Below are positions 9,830-17,954 of a stretch of DNA of 38,319 nt, in pieces. The notes under the pieces are model-generated. The model saw only the letters and a program-made list of their open reading frames with translations, was not told where the DNA came from and did not search any database. The DNA comes from Pseudomonadota bacterium. Its GTDB lineage: Bacteria > Myxococcota_A > UBA9042 > GCA-2863065. The translations under genes were made by a program, and so were the position numbers. Location: positions 1 to 38,319 of the forward strand of contig SXOX01000316.1 of the NCBI GenBank assembly GCA_005776585.1. Direction: 5' to 3'. Position 1 is the first letter of the stretch. Each line of letters starts with the position of its first letter.

Positions 9830-11626
9830 TCACGGAGCGGCCGGAGGCGCGGGATCGGCCTTCGGCGCGTCCTCTTTCGGAGGCTCGGCCTTGGGCGGCT
9901 CGGCCTTGGGCGGCTCCTCTTTCGGGGGCTCGGCCTTCGGCGGCTCGGGCTTGGCCGGCGTGGCCGTAGGCTTCTTGTCGCCCGGGCACCGTGACGCGAT
10001 GCCGACGGTGTAGCTGCCGAGCTCGTCCTTCCAGTACTCGCCGTCGAACTTCCAGTAGAAGTGCTCGGCGTCGAGTTCGTAGTCGTCCTCGACCTCGCCT
10101 GCCGCGAGCTTCGTGTCCCGGTCGATGATGTTCTTCTGGCTGATGAGCACCTCGGACCGCACCTTGAGCGCCGCGGCGAGATGACTGCGCAGGTCCTTGA
10201 GCACGCCCTCGAGCCGGCCGCGGGCGAGCGCGCCGGTCTCACCGACGGCCAACGAGCGCACCTGCGAGATATCGGCGATGAGCGCGGCCGAGAACTGCGT
10301 GAGCGGCGCGTTCTGCGACAGGCGCTTGAGCCCTTCGATCTCCTGGTTGAGTGCGACGATGAAGCGGAAGCTGCGGTTGAGCTTCCCGTCCGCGAGCGCC
10401 GCGTTGAAGATGCGCTTGAGGCGCACCGAGAGGTCAGCGCCCTGCGTCGCGAGCCGGGCGATCCAAGCGTAGAACTGGTTGGGATCGCGCGAGACCTTCA
10501 TCTGCTCGTCGAGCTCCTTGAACAGCGGCTGGTAGCTCTTGATGAACCGCTGGATGCTCTGGAGCGCCTCCTCGTAGTGGCAGGTGCGGTTGAGGATCAC
10601 CGCCTCGAGCACCATGGCCTCGGGGTAGTACTCGTCGTCGAAGTAGGGCGAGTTCAACGTGTGCAGGTTGCCGAGCGAGCGCCCGAAGTTGTCGAGCTGG
10701 AAGTAGGCCCAGCTCACCTCGAGCAGGCTCTCCAGCCAGTCGTGCGAGTACTCGGGGATGGTGTCGAAGTAGCCGACGGCCGTGTCGTACTTGCCGATGG
10801 TGTAGTAGATGCGGGCGAGCGCCAGGAGCGCCATGCGGTGGACCTTCTTGGACTCATCGGACTTGAGCCCCTTGTCCTTCTCGTGCGCCAAGATGGCCTT
10901 GAACGACTTGTCGGCGCCCTTGGCGTTATTGTTGCGGACATGCACGACGCCCTCGAGGTAGCGGGCCTTGAGGAAGAACTCCTCCTTGGCGACGGTGACC
11001 TTCTGGAGCGCCTGCAGCGCCGCTTTCAGCGTCCCGTGGTAGTAGTGGAACTGGCCGACATAGTAATAGACCTCGTCTTTGAGCTCCGCCGGGTAGAAGT
11101 CTTCCTTGTACTCCGCGAGGCGCTCCAGCGTAGCGGTCTCGCCCGGGATCTGCCGGTGGAGCGCGACGAGCCAGGGAAGCACCTCGGGATAGCGCCGGTG
11201 CTTGGGATCGAGGTCGAGGACCTTCTCGAAGTTGCTGTACGACGATTGAAACAGGCCGAGGTGGTAGAGAGTCACGCCAATCATGAACTGGGCGTCACCG
11301 AAGTAGGGCTCCGAGTCATCGCCCGTGTCCAGCACGTCGACGAGGCGCACGAGCGCTGCCGCGTGCTCGCCCGAGGCGATGAGGTCCTGGGTCGCGTCGA
11401 TGGTCTTCTGGTACTCGTCGGCGCTCTTGACGTCCCGCGCCTCGAGCTTCACCTCGTCGGGCGGCGGCTCCGTGGACGGCGGGGGCGGAGGCGGAGTGAC
11501 GGGCGGAGGCGGGTCCGCTGCGGGCGGATCGGCGGCAAACGCAGGCAGAGCCCACAGGACGCCCGAGAAGGCCACGATCGCACAACGCAACGAACGATGA
11601 ACGTAGCGACCATTCCGACGAAGCAT
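9830..11626 (-). CDS. secreted TPR-like protein with Pro-rich ends
   Basis: 598 aa from ATG 11624-11626, chosen because it has AGAGGGGA just upstream and begins directly with a signal peptide (basic n-region, hydrophobic core, ALPAFA cleavage site). The frame stays open to 11842, but that extension would cross the promoter at 11725-11754. After the signal comes a Pro-rich linker (~32-55), then helical hairpin repeats typical of TPR (~70-430, with Tyr/Gly/Ala-rich motifs such as LARIYYTIGKYDTAVGYF), a predicted coiled or helical section, and a tail of PPKAE/PPKEE repeats. It is the first gene of the minus-strand unit and probably a periplasmic partner of the 1428-aa TPR protein downstream. Function unknown. 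Confidence 0.8.
   Translation of the reverse strand: MLRRNGRYVHRSLRCAIVAFSGVLWALPAFAADPPAADPPPPVTPPPPPPSTEPPPDEVKLEARDVKSADEYQKTIDATQDLIASGEHAAALVRLVDVLDTGDDSEPYFGDAQFMIGVTLYHLGLFQSSYSNFEKVLDLDPKHRRYPEVLPWLVALHRQIPGETATLERLAEYKEDFYPAELKDEVYYYVGQFHYYHGTLKAALQALQKVTVAKEEFFLKARYLEGVVHVRNNNAKGADKSFKAILAHEKDKGLKSDESKKVHRMALLALARIYYTIGKYDTAVGYFDTIPEYSHDWLESLLEVSWAYFQLDNFGRSLGNLHTLNSPYFDDEYYPEAMVLEAVILNRTCHYEEALQSIQRFIKSYQPLFKELDEQMKVSRDPNQFYAWIARLATQGADLSVRLKRIFNAALADGKLNRSFRFIVALNQEIEGLKRLSQNAPLTQFSAALIADISQVRSLAVGETGALARGRLEGVLKDLRSHLAAALKVRSEVLISQKNIIDRDTKLAAGEVEDDYELDAEHFYWKFDGEYWKDELGSYTVGIASRCPGDKKPTATPAKPEPPKAEPPKEEPPKAEPPKAEPPKEDAPKADPAPPAAP
9861..9960 (-). repeat. degenerate 15-bp tandem repeat coding for PPKxE units
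   Basis: Imperfect in-frame repeats of about 15 bp encode PPKAE or PPKEE at the C-terminus of the 598-aa TPR protein. The unit is a whole number of codons, so copy-number change would lengthen or shorten the tail without a frameshift. Such Pro/Lys/Glu tails are usually extended spacers or peptidoglycan-proximal linkers. Confidence 0.75.
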
Positions 11627-11653
11627 GACGTCCCCTCTTTGCCCGCGCGGCTG

Positions 11654-11677
11654 TCCGGCGCGGTTCCGCGGTCCGGA
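11654..11677 (-). promoter_or_regulatory. GC-rich hairpin in the 5' leader of the TPR-SGNH operon
   Basis: TCCGG-CGCGG-TT-CCGCG-GT-CCGGA reads as a nested inverted repeat lying between the promoter at 11725-11754 and the start codon at 11626. In the transcript it would form a very stable stem about 27 nt upstream of the start codon, and about 20 nt upstream of the ribosome site. It could affect mRNA stability or translation; no T-run follows, so a terminator is unlikely. Confidence 0.55.
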
Positions 11678-11724
11678 GCCACCACGGCCGGCGCGGCCGG
11701 CGCGGCGCAGTCCCGAACCGGAAG

Positions 11725-11754
11725 ATTCTAGGGGTCCGCCCGAAACCGTGTCAA
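11725..11754 (-). promoter_or_regulatory. near-consensus sigma-70-type promoter of the TPR-SGNH operon
   Basis: On the minus strand, TTGACA (11754-11749) is separated by 18 bp from TAGAAT (11730-11725), matching six of six and five of six consensus bases. The predicted start near 11718 gives a leader of about 92 nt before ATG 11626. It is the best promoter match noticed in the window and excludes the long upstream extension of that frame. Confidence 0.75.
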
Positions 11755-11769
11755 GGTGCCCTGACGGTC

Positions 11770-11789
11770 GAAAATCCGTTGAAAATTCG
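11770..11789 (-). promoter_or_regulatory. paired GAAAATnCG sites upstream of the -35 box
   Basis: Two direct copies of GAAAATnCG (11770-11778 and 11781-11789) start 11 bp apart, one helical turn, just upstream of the -35 element. AT-rich and phased, they could be an UP element for the alpha subunit or a binding site for an activator. Based only on spacing and composition. Confidence 0.4.
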
Positions 11790-11845
11790 AGGGGACTGCG
11801 CAGGGTGTCCGCGCCAAGGCGAGGCAACCCGCGTGAGGGCACGGG

Positions 11846-12364
11846 CTAGAAGTGAAACGCGAGCCGACCGTTGAGCGTAACGACCGAGAGGTGCTCCGAG
11901 AGCAGGTCCAGGCCGAGCGAGATGAGCGGGTGCAGGCGCCAGTCCATGCGCAGGCCGAGCTGCGCCCAAAGCGTCGCGGCGGCCCCGGTGAGGAGGTCCT
12001 GCGAGAGGATCTTCGGCCACGTGCCCACACCCGCGCCGGCGACGGCTCGCAGGTGATAGACAGATCCGTCGTACAGTGACGCCTCGACGACTGCATAGGC
12101 CCCAATGAGGCGATACGCGTCGAGGACGACCGGCACGGCGACGAGCTCGAGGCCGAGGCGCAGCCCAGGAGACGCCACGATGGTCGCGCCGAGGCGGACC
12201 GTGGGCTTCATGAGCTGGCTTGGCACCTTGGACTGGCTGTTCAGAAAGACAGAGACGCCGGCGGAGGCGGCGATCGTCCACGGGCGTTCGGGAGGCTCCG
12301 CATGCGCCGCGCACGCCCAGGCGAGGACGAGGACGATGAGCACCACGGAGGAAGGCGAGCGCAT
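11846..12364 (-). CDS. small outer-membrane beta-barrel-like protein
   Basis: 172 aa from ATG 12362-12364, which begins directly with a signal peptide (MRSPSSVVLIVLVLAWACAAHA). The open frame extends further upstream, but that part runs antisense to the divergent gene. The mature part alternates hydrophobic and polar residues with many Gly, and ends in a Phe (GRLAFHF), the usual outer-membrane barrel signature. Probable location: outer membrane. No Shine-Dalgarno site is obvious. It is divergent from the P460-like gene with only 46 bp between the starts, so the two must share or overlap promoters. Function unknown. Confidence 0.65.
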   Translation of the reverse strand: MRSPSSVVLIVLVLAWACAAHAEPPERPWTIAASAGVSVFLNSQSKVPSQLMKPTVRLGATIVASPGLRLGLELVAVPVVLDAYRLIGAYAVVEASLYDGSVYHLRAVAGAGVGTWPKILSQDLLTGAAATLWAQLGLRMDWRLHPLISLGLDLLSEHLSVVTLNGRLAFHF

Positions 12365-12410
12365 GGGCGCGAGAGTAGCGGTGAAGCACGGCGCACGCCA
12401 TGATGGTGCG

Positions 12411-12839
12411 ATGCTCGGACGACTCGTGCTCGCAGCCTGCGGAGTGCTCCTGGTCGGCTGCGGCGAGCCGCCACCGAGCGACGCGCTGGCGCTCGAGCAC
12501 TGCGTCAAGCTCAACATCGAGCCCCTACCGCAGACTCCCGAGGACCCGCACGTGGGCACGAAGGACGTCTTCGGTTGCGGCGTGCCCAAAGAGGCGCTGC
12601 GCCCACCGTACCCGGACGGGACCCTGATCGTGAAGCTCGCGACGCGCCAGGGCCAGGGCTTCCCGTGGCTGCTGGCGACCGCGCGCAAGGTCGGAGGTCA
12701 GTGGGCTTGGGCCGAGTACACGCGGAACTTCGCGGAGGAGGAGTACGCCAAGCTACCCGTGCGCGAGGCGGTGTGCACCGACTGCCACGCCAAGGTGGCG
12801 GCGATTGACTACATCTACACGCGATACACCGAACGCTAA
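12411..12839 (+). CDS. cytochrome P460-like lipoprotein
   Basis: 142 aa. The N-terminus is a lipoprotein signal with lipobox LVGC (Cys at ~18). Near the C-terminus is one heme-attachment motif, CTDCH, followed by the DYIYTR stretch that typically closes cytochrome P460 domains; Trp-rich strands precede it (WAWAEYTRN). P460 cytochromes are periplasmic c-type hemoproteins linked to hydroxylamine or NO detoxification, but many family members have unknown roles, and the crosslinking Lys cannot be assigned by eye. The ATG at 12411 has no clear ribosome site; a GTG at 12381 is an alternative. Its stop overlaps the dnaA stop on the other strand. Confidence 0.65.
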   Translation: MLGRLVLAACGVLLVGCGEPPPSDALALEHCVKLNIEPLPQTPEDPHVGTKDVFGCGVPKEALRPPYPDGTLIVKLATRQGQGFPWLLATARKVGGQWAWAEYTRNFAEEEYAKLPVREAVCTDCHAKVAAIDYIYTRYTER

Positions 12840-14167
12840 CCTAGAAGCGAGCGCTCCAGGTCCGTGACGGCGCGGCGGATGTGGTCGTCCTTGCGGAGGA
12901 GCGACTCGATCTTGTTGACCGCGGAGATGACGGTGCTGTGGTCGCGATTGCCGAACCGCTTGCCGATCTCGGGGAAGCTCGACCGCGTGTGCTTGCGCGC
13001 GAGGTACATCGCGATCATCCGCGGCTGTGCGATGGCCCGGTGGCGGCGGCTGCCCTTGAGATCGGTCACCGTGACGTTGAAGTGCCCCGCGACGACCTTC
13101 TGGATCTGCGGGATGCCCAGGAGGGGTCCCGAGTCCTGCACGAGATCCTTGAGCACGTGGCGGGCGAGCGCCAGATCGATGGGCGAGCGCGAGAAGCGCG
13201 CATGGGCCGCGAGCCGCACGAGCATGCCCTCGAGCTCGCGCACGTTGGTCTTGACGAACTGCGCCAGGTAGAGCGCCACGTCCTCGACGAGGCCGATGCC
13301 CTCGCGCTGCGCCTTCGTATTGAGGATGGCGACCCGCGTCTCGAGCTCGGGAGGCTGCACGTCGGCGATCAGGCCAAACTGGAAGCGGTTCTTGAGCCGC
13401 TCCTCGAGGTCGGCGATCTCGTGCGGCGGCCGATCGCTCGTGACCACGATCTGCTTGTGCTCTGCGTACAGGCTATTGAACGTGTGGAAGAACTCGACCT
13501 GGGTGCGCTCCTTGCCGCCAAGGAACTGGACATCGTCCACCAGGAGCACGTCGCACGACCGACGATAGCGCGCGCGGAACTCGTCGGTGCTGCCGTTGCG
13601 GACGGCCTGGACGAAGTCGTTGATGTAGGTCTCCGACGCGATGTACTGGACCTGCGCGTTGGGCCGGGTCGCCAGGATGCGGTTGCCAATCGCCTGGAGC
13701 AGGTGGGTCTTTCCGAGGCCGACGCCGCCATAGACGAAGAGCGGGTTGTAGGCCTTGCCGGGCGTCTCGGCCACCGCCTCGGCGGCCGCATGAGCGAACT
13801 GGTTGCTTGGACCGACGACGAACGACTCGAAGGTATAGCGCGGGTCGAGCGGCAGCGCGTTGGAGTGCGTCGCCGTCTTCCGCGCCGCCTCGCTCCGCGG
13901 CAGGACCGGCTCGAGCGGCGGCGTCACGAGACCCTCCGTCGTGAAGCGAATGGCCAGTGCGCGCGCCGCCTGCGCCCGCACCGCCTTCTCGAGGACGTCG
14001 AGGTAGTGCGACTGGAGCCAGTCGCGAAAGAAGCGATCGGGCACCTTCAAGACGATCTCGTCCTGAGTGACCTCCTCGCACACGATGGGTCGGATCCAGC
14101 TCTCGTAGGCGTGCGCGCCGACAGTGCTGCGGATCGAGTCGAGCGTGTTGTCCCACAGCGGATGCAT
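12836..14167 (-). CDS. dnaA: chromosomal replication initiator protein DnaA
   Basis: 443 aa, normal length. Domain I (1-80, with WIRPI and the oligomerisation fold) is followed by a short linker. The AAA+ domain has Walker A GGVGLGKTH (147-155) and Walker B LLVDDVQF (Asp211/212). Domain IV carries the DnaA signature GSRRHRAIAQPRMIAMYLAR and the helix-turn-helix ending FGNRDHSTVISA, which binds DnaA boxes. ATP-DnaA opens oriC. The stop overlaps that of the P460-like gene (CTAA, 12836-12839), so transcription is convergent there. Upstream it is divergent from rpsB; no dnaN or recF is adjacent, unlike in many bacteria. Confidence 0.98.
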   Translation of the reverse strand: MHPLWDNTLDSIRSTVGAHAYESWIRPIVCEEVTQDEIVLKVPDRFFRDWLQSHYLDVLEKAVRAQAARALAIRFTTEGLVTPPLEPVLPRSEAARKTATHSNALPLDPRYTFESFVVGPSNQFAHAAAEAVAETPGKAYNPLFVYGGVGLGKTHLLQAIGNRILATRPNAQVQYIASETYINDFVQAVRNGSTDEFRARYRRSCDVLLVDDVQFLGGKERTQVEFFHTFNSLYAEHKQIVVTSDRPPHEIADLEERLKNRFQFGLIADVQPPELETRVAILNTKAQREGIGLVEDVALYLAQFVKTNVRELEGMLVRLAAHARFSRSPIDLALARHVLKDLVQDSGPLLGIPQIQKVVAGHFNVTVTDLKGSRRHRAIAQPRMIAMYLARKHTRSSFPEIGKRFGNRDHSTVISAVNKIESLLRKDDHIRRAVTDLERSLLG

Positions 14168-14517
14168 ACCTGGTACACCAAATTCTTAAGACGCAGCTAT
14201 TCTCTGGCGTTGACATGGCCCACCAGCCACGCCGCCCTTCGGAGGAGCGCCACCCGCGCGCCTCCGGTCCCCTTCCTGCACCAATGCGCCGGCGCGACAC
14301 CAAAACAACCCGACTCCCGTGTACGTGCACGAGAGGCGAGATTGAAGTGACGCGCCGCTTCATTTCATGTACACAGATCACTGTCGCAAGCAGGACACCA
14401 CGACGAAGAGGTCCCCCTAGGGATCCTCGGCCTTAGTCTTGGTTGCGAAGCAGGCTGACCATTCGGTACGTCCTGTCTGCTACCACCGGCCCGTGACTCG
14501 GCGCAAGCGTGCTGTAA

Positions 14518-14531
14518 TCGCTTACAAGCGA
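14518..14531. promoter_or_regulatory. inverted repeat TCGCTT-AC-AAGCGA
   Basis: A perfect 6-bp inverted repeat with 2-bp spacer, followed by CATTTTTTA. It could be a dimeric regulator site or a weak + strand terminator (5-bp stem, 4-nt loop, then T-run). The CAAGCG half is also found at 14504-14509. Confidence 0.4.
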
Positions 14532-14783
14532 CATTTTTTAGAAACGGAGAATCCTTCGTGAATCGCCACGGCTTCCCGTCAAACACCGATTCGAGGGTAT
14601 TGAGTACGCAGAACTCTGAACGAGAGCCCTCTTTCTGATTCGGGTTGACAGCGAAAGGGCCACTTCGCGCTTGCGCGGAGGAGCCGAGCGGTGATAGAAG
14701 CCCCCGCCGATCGTGGCGGAGGCAACTCGCCTGCGCCCGATTGACCTGAAATCTTATCAATTCCACACACTTTCCACGATGGG

Positions 14784-14818
14784 CTCCGTGCTCCCGATGG
14801 ATCGGGGGTGTCCCGGAG
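14784..14818 (+). promoter_or_regulatory. nested hairpin in the rpsB leader
   Basis: CTCCG (14784-14788) pairs with CGGAG (14814-14818), and inside it CCCGA (14793-14797) pairs with TCGGG (14802-14806) around a TGGA loop. A second hairpin, CCGCC/GGCGG, is at 14704-14719. The nested structure sits about 12 nt before the rpsB ribosome site. Autoregulatory S2 leaders are known in other bacteria; homology to them cannot be judged here. Confidence 0.5.
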
Positions 14819-14845
14819 AGTGGTGGCCAAACGGAGAACGTTTTC

Positions 14846-15706
14846 ATGAGCACCATTTCCATGCGCGACCTGCTCGAGGCAGGCGTCCACTTCGGTCACC
14901 AGACCCGTCGATGGAACCCCAAGATGAAGCCGTACATCTACGGCGCACGCGAGGGCGTTCACATCATCAACCTCGGCAAGACGATGCGCCTGTTCCAGGA
15001 CGCGCTCAACTTCGCCTCGCGGACGGTGGCCAACGGCCAGCAGATCCTGTTCATCGGCACCAAGCGGCAGGCCCAAGAGGTCATCCGTGAGGAGGCCTCG
15101 CGCGCCAAGATGCCCTACGTCACCTTTCGGTGGCTCGGCGGCATGCTCACGAACTTCAAGACGCTCAAGCAGAGCCTGGATCGCCTCACGGAGATCGAGC
15201 GGAGCCTCGCGGAGGGCAACGTCGAGCGCCTGACCAAGAAGGAGATCCTCACGTTCGAGAAGGAGCGCAACAAGCTCCTGAAGAACCTGGGCGGCGTGCG
15301 CGAGATGCCTGGTCTTCCCGGCGCCATCTTCATCATCGATCCGGCGCGCGAGCACATCGCCGTGCGGGAGGCGCAGCGGTTGAAGCTGCCGATTATCGCC
15401 GTCTGCGATACAAACTGCAACCCGGAGGGCATCGACTACCCGATCCCGGGCAACGACGACGCCATTCGGTCAATCAAGCTGTTCACGGCGTCCATCGCCG
15501 ACGCGTGCCTCACGACGGGCGTCGTCCCGACGAAGGCGATGATCAGCGAGTTCCAGAAGACCTTCACCAGCGAGGGCGAGTTCACCGAGACCAGCGAGAA
15601 GCCGGTCGAGGTCGTGCGTCGCGGCAAGAAGGCCGCGGACGACGTCGATGCCGGCGAGGGTGACGCGGACGCCGAGGGCGCGGATGCGCTCGTGGCCGAC
15701 GTCTAA
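14846..15706 (+). CDS. rpsB: 30S ribosomal protein S2
   Basis: 286 aa, somewhat longer than the ~240 of E. coli because of an acidic C-terminal tail (~245-286, rich in Asp, Glu, Ala). Signatures seen are the [20 protein letters not shown] start, [36 protein letters not shown] and the [23 protein letters not shown] block. S2 joins the small subunit late, at the neck near S1. The ATG is preceded by ACGGAGAACG. It is first in rpsB-tsf-pyrH-frr, 42 bp before tsf, behind a structured leader (14784-14818) suggesting feedback control. Confidence 0.98.
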   Translation: MSTISMRDLLEAGVHFGHQTRRWNPKMKPYIYGAREGVHIINLGKTMRLFQDALNFASRTVANGQQILFIGTKRQAQEVIREEASRAKMPYVTFRWLGGMLTNFKTLKQSLDRLTEIERSLAEGNVERLTKKEILTFEKERNKLLKNLGGVREMPGLPGAIFIIDPAREHIAVREAQRLKLPIIAVCDTNCNPEGIDYPIPGNDDAIRSIKLFTASIADACLTTGVVPTKAMISEFQKTFTSEGEFTETSEKPVEVVRRGKKAADDVDAGEGDADAEGADALVADV

Positions 15707-15748
15707 GAGCGAGTCGAAGCGAACACGGAAGCACTACGGGAGCAAGTC

Positions 15749-16405
15749 ATGGCCGAGGTTACAGCGAAGATGGTGGCGGAGCTCCGCGAGCTCACGGGCG
15801 CGGGGATGATGGACTGCAAGCGCGCGCTCGTCGAGGCCGACGGTAGCATCGACAAGGCGCAGGAACTCCTCGCCATCAAGAAGAAGGCGAGCATCCAAAA
15901 GAAGGAGGGCCGCATCGCCGCCGAGGGCGTCGTCGCGAGCTACATCCACATGGGCGGCAAGATCGGCGTGCTGATCGAGGTCAACTGCGAGACGGACTTC
16001 GTCGCGCGGACCGAGAAGTTTCAGAACTTCGTCAAGGACGTCACGCTTCAGATCGCGGCCATGGCGCCCGTCGCCATCCGCAAGGAGGACGTCGCGGCGG
16101 ACCTCATCGAGGACCAGAAGCGCGTCTACCTCGGGCAGGTCACCGAAGAGGGCAAGCCTGCCGCGATGCACGAGAAGATCGTGGCCGGCAAGCTCAACAA
16201 GTGGCTCCAGGAGATCTGCCTGCTGGACCAGAAGTGGGTCAAGAACCCGGACAAGACCATCGGCGACTACCTGGCCGAGACGGTCGGCGAGACCGGGGAG
16301 AAGATCTCCATTCGTCGCTTCGCCCGCTACGCCATGGGCGAGGGCATCGAGAAGCGATCGAACGACTTCGCGGCCGAGGTGGCCGCCGCAGCCGGACTGC
16401 AGTAG
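15749..16405 (+). CDS. tsf: translation elongation factor Ts
   Basis: 218 aa, the short form common outside gammaproteobacteria. The N-terminal UBA-like domain has [16 protein letters not shown]; the core has GRIAAEGVV and the conserved NCETDFVAR, which contacts EF-Tu. The C-terminal part contains EICLLDQ-type sequence close to the helical module. It exchanges GDP for GTP on EF-Tu in the cytosol. A GGGAG ribosome site lies about 7 nt before ATG 15749. It follows rpsB by 42 bp and precedes pyrH by 73 bp. Confidence 0.98.
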   Translation: MAEVTAKMVAELRELTGAGMMDCKRALVEADGSIDKAQELLAIKKKASIQKKEGRIAAEGVVASYIHMGGKIGVLIEVNCETDFVARTEKFQNFVKDVTLQIAAMAPVAIRKEDVAADLIEDQKRVYLGQVTEEGKPAAMHEKIVAGKLNKWLQEICLLDQKWVKNPDKTIGDYLAETVGETGEKISIRRFARYAMGEGIEKRSNDFAAEVAAAAGLQ

Positions 16406-16478
16406 CTCCGGTAGCGGTCCAGTCAGAGCGGTCAGTCGCGGCGCCCTCGGCTTCGGCTGGCCAGGCACGGGAGGCGCC

Positions 16479-17219
16479 ATGCGTCCGGTATACAAGCGCA
16501 TCCTGCTGAAGCTGTCCGGTGAGGCGCTGAGTGGGCCCGACCCGTACGGCATCCACCTCCCCACGCTGCAGAGTATCGCCAATCAGATCAAAGAGGTCCG
16601 TGAGTTCGGCGTCGAGATCGGCGTCGTCCTCGGCGGAGGCAACATCTTTCGCGGCCTCGCCGGGTCAGCGCAGGGGATGGATCGCGCGACTGCGGACTAC
16701 ATGGGCATGATCGCGACGGTCATGAACGGCGTGGCCATGCAAGACGCGCTCGAGAAGCTCGACGTCTTCTCGCGGGTCATGACGGCCATCGACATGCGCG
16801 AGGTCGCCGAGCCCTACATCCGCCGGCGTGCGATTCGGCATCTGGAGAAGGGCCGCGTCGTCATTTTCGCGGGTGGGACGGGCAACCCGTTCTTCACGAC
16901 GGACACCGCGGCGGCTCTCCGCGCCATGGAGATCCACGCGGACGTCATCATCAAGGCCACGAAGGTCGACGGCGTCTACGACAAGGACCCGATGATGCAC
17001 CCGGACGCGGCGATGTACCGCCGGCTGAGCTACCTCGACGTGCTGTCGCAGTCGCTCAACGTCATGGACTCGACGGCCATCTCGCTGTGCAAGGACAACG
17101 GGCTGCCCATCCTGGTGTTCAACCTGACGCGGCCGGGCAACATTCGCCGGGTCGTGCTGGGCGAGGCCATCGGGACGGTCGTCTCGGACGAGCCGGCCCC
17201 AATCGTCGCGGCCCAATGA
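16479..17219 (+). CDS. pyrH: uridylate kinase
   Basis: 246 aa. Amino-acid-kinase fold: [12 protein letters not shown] at the N-terminus, GGGNIFRG for phosphate binding, [38 protein letters not shown], and the [13 protein letters not shown] motif. It phosphorylates UMP to UDP with ATP, as a hexamer, for pyrimidine nucleotide supply. A GGGAGG site is placed 5 nt before ATG 16479. Conserved third gene of the rpsB operon, before frr. Confidence 0.97.
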   Translation: MRPVYKRILLKLSGEALSGPDPYGIHLPTLQSIANQIKEVREFGVEIGVVLGGGNIFRGLAGSAQGMDRATADYMGMIATVMNGVAMQDALEKLDVFSRVMTAIDMREVAEPYIRRRAIRHLEKGRVVIFAGGTGNPFFTTDTAAALRAMEIHADVIIKATKVDGVYDKDPMMHPDAAMYRRLSYLDVLSQSLNVMDSTAISLCKDNGLPILVFNLTRPGNIRRVVLGEAIGTVVSDEPAPIVAAQ

Positions 17220-17267
17220 GCGGTCGCACCCAAAGACGGCCGCATTGGCCGAGAAAGGAACTGCCCC

Positions 17268-17825
17268 GTGGCTGACGAAGTAAAGGACATCATCGACGAG
17301 TGCGAGGACTCCATGGCCAAGGCGCTCGACGCGCTGAAGCGGGAGCTGTCGCGGGTGCGCACCGGGCGCGCCAACCTGACCATGCTAGACGGCATTCGGG
17401 TCGAGTACTACGGCACGCCCACGCCGCTCAATCAGGTGGCTGCGCTGACGGTCGCCGATCCGCGCCTCATCACGGTCAAGCCGTGGGACAAGGCGCTGCT
17501 CTCGGGCATCGAGAAATCGATCATCGCCGCGGGCATCGGGATCACGCCCTCCAGCGACGGTGAGCTCGTGCGGCTGCCCATCCCGCCGCTCACGGCCGAG
17601 CGCCGCAAGGACCTGGCCAAACAGGTCAAGGGCATGGCCGAGGACGGCAAGGTGCGCATCCGCGACGTACGACGCGACTCCAATGAGCTGCTGAAGACGG
17701 TCGATGGCCTGCCCGAGGACGACCTCAAGAAGGCGCTCAAGACCGTTCAGGACAAGACCGATCGCTACATCAAGCTCGCCGATGACGCCGTGGCCGCCAA
17801 GGAGAAGGAGATCCTCGACGTCTAG
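17268..17825 (+). CDS. frr: ribosome recycling factor
   Basis: 185 aa, exactly the family length. Typical features are RTGRANLTMLDGIRVEYYGTPTPLNQ, PWDKALLSGIEKSI, the PPLTAERRKDLAKQVKGMAEDGKVRIRDVRRD helix and the KTVQDKTDRYIKLAD C-terminal helix. With EF-G it splits post-termination ribosomes. The start is GTG at 17268, with AAAGGAA eight bases upstream. It is last in the operon, 48 bp after pyrH; a new promoter starts 52 bp downstream. Confidence 0.97.
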   Translation: MADEVKDIIDECEDSMAKALDALKRELSRVRTGRANLTMLDGIRVEYYGTPTPLNQVAALTVADPRLITVKPWDKALLSGIEKSIIAAGIGITPSSDGELVRLPIPPLTAERRKDLAKQVKGMAEDGKVRIRDVRRDSNELLKTVDGLPEDDLKKALKTVQDKTDRYIKLADDAVAAKEKEILDV

Positions 17826-17876
17826 CGCTGCATCGTTCTTGGGGCCCGCGGGCTCCAGCCCACGACCTCGCCTTCC

Positions 17877-17905
17877 TTGACGATCCACGCACCGTGTGGC
17901 TAGTG
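17877..17905 (+). promoter_or_regulatory. promoter for the Cys-rich lipoprotein gene
   Basis: TTGACG (17877-17882), a 17-bp spacer and CTAGTG (17900-17905) fit a sigma-70-type promoter with a good -35 and a modest -10. It would start transcription near 17912, about 43 nt before ATG 17955, separating this gene from the frr operon. Confidence 0.6.
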
Positions 17906-17954
17906 TCCCGTCACGACGCGACAGCGCGAGACGAAGGCGTTAGGAGATCGAGCG

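Larger units (their letters stand above)
14168..14845. other. 678-bp divergent intergenic region between dnaA and rpsB
   Basis: No gene is seen. GC drops in 14500-14640 and 14745-14780. It must hold the promoters of dnaA and rpsB. No perfect DnaA box (TTATCCACA) was found on either strand; the nearest, around 14754-14779, match about six of nine bases. Inverted repeats are at 14518-14531 and 14784-14818; GTGTAC (14319-14324) pairs with GTACAC (14369-14374). A loose promoter match for rpsB is TTGCGC-N16-GATAGA at 14671-14698. Whether oriC lies here is unproven. Confidence 0.6.

Noticed and set aside
8594..9994. 466-aa open frame on the + strand
   Set aside because: Shadow of the 1428-aa TPR gene, whose signal peptide and TPR motifs are clear.
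10061..11731. 556-aa open frame on the + strand
   Set aside because: Antisense shadow of the 598-aa TPR gene; Leu/Val/Glu-rich composition is the usual mirror of GC-rich coding, and it has no recognisable motif.
11627..11842. 72-residue N-terminal extension of the 598-aa TPR protein
   Set aside because: It would cross the near-consensus promoter at 11725-11754; the ATG at 11626 has a ribosome site and a signal peptide.
12881..14350. 489-aa open frame on the + strand
   Set aside because: Antisense of dnaA with no motif of its own.
14754..14779. DnaA-box-like sequences TTATCAATT and CTTTCCACG
   Set aside because: Only about six of nine bases match the consensus, so they are not listed as boxes.
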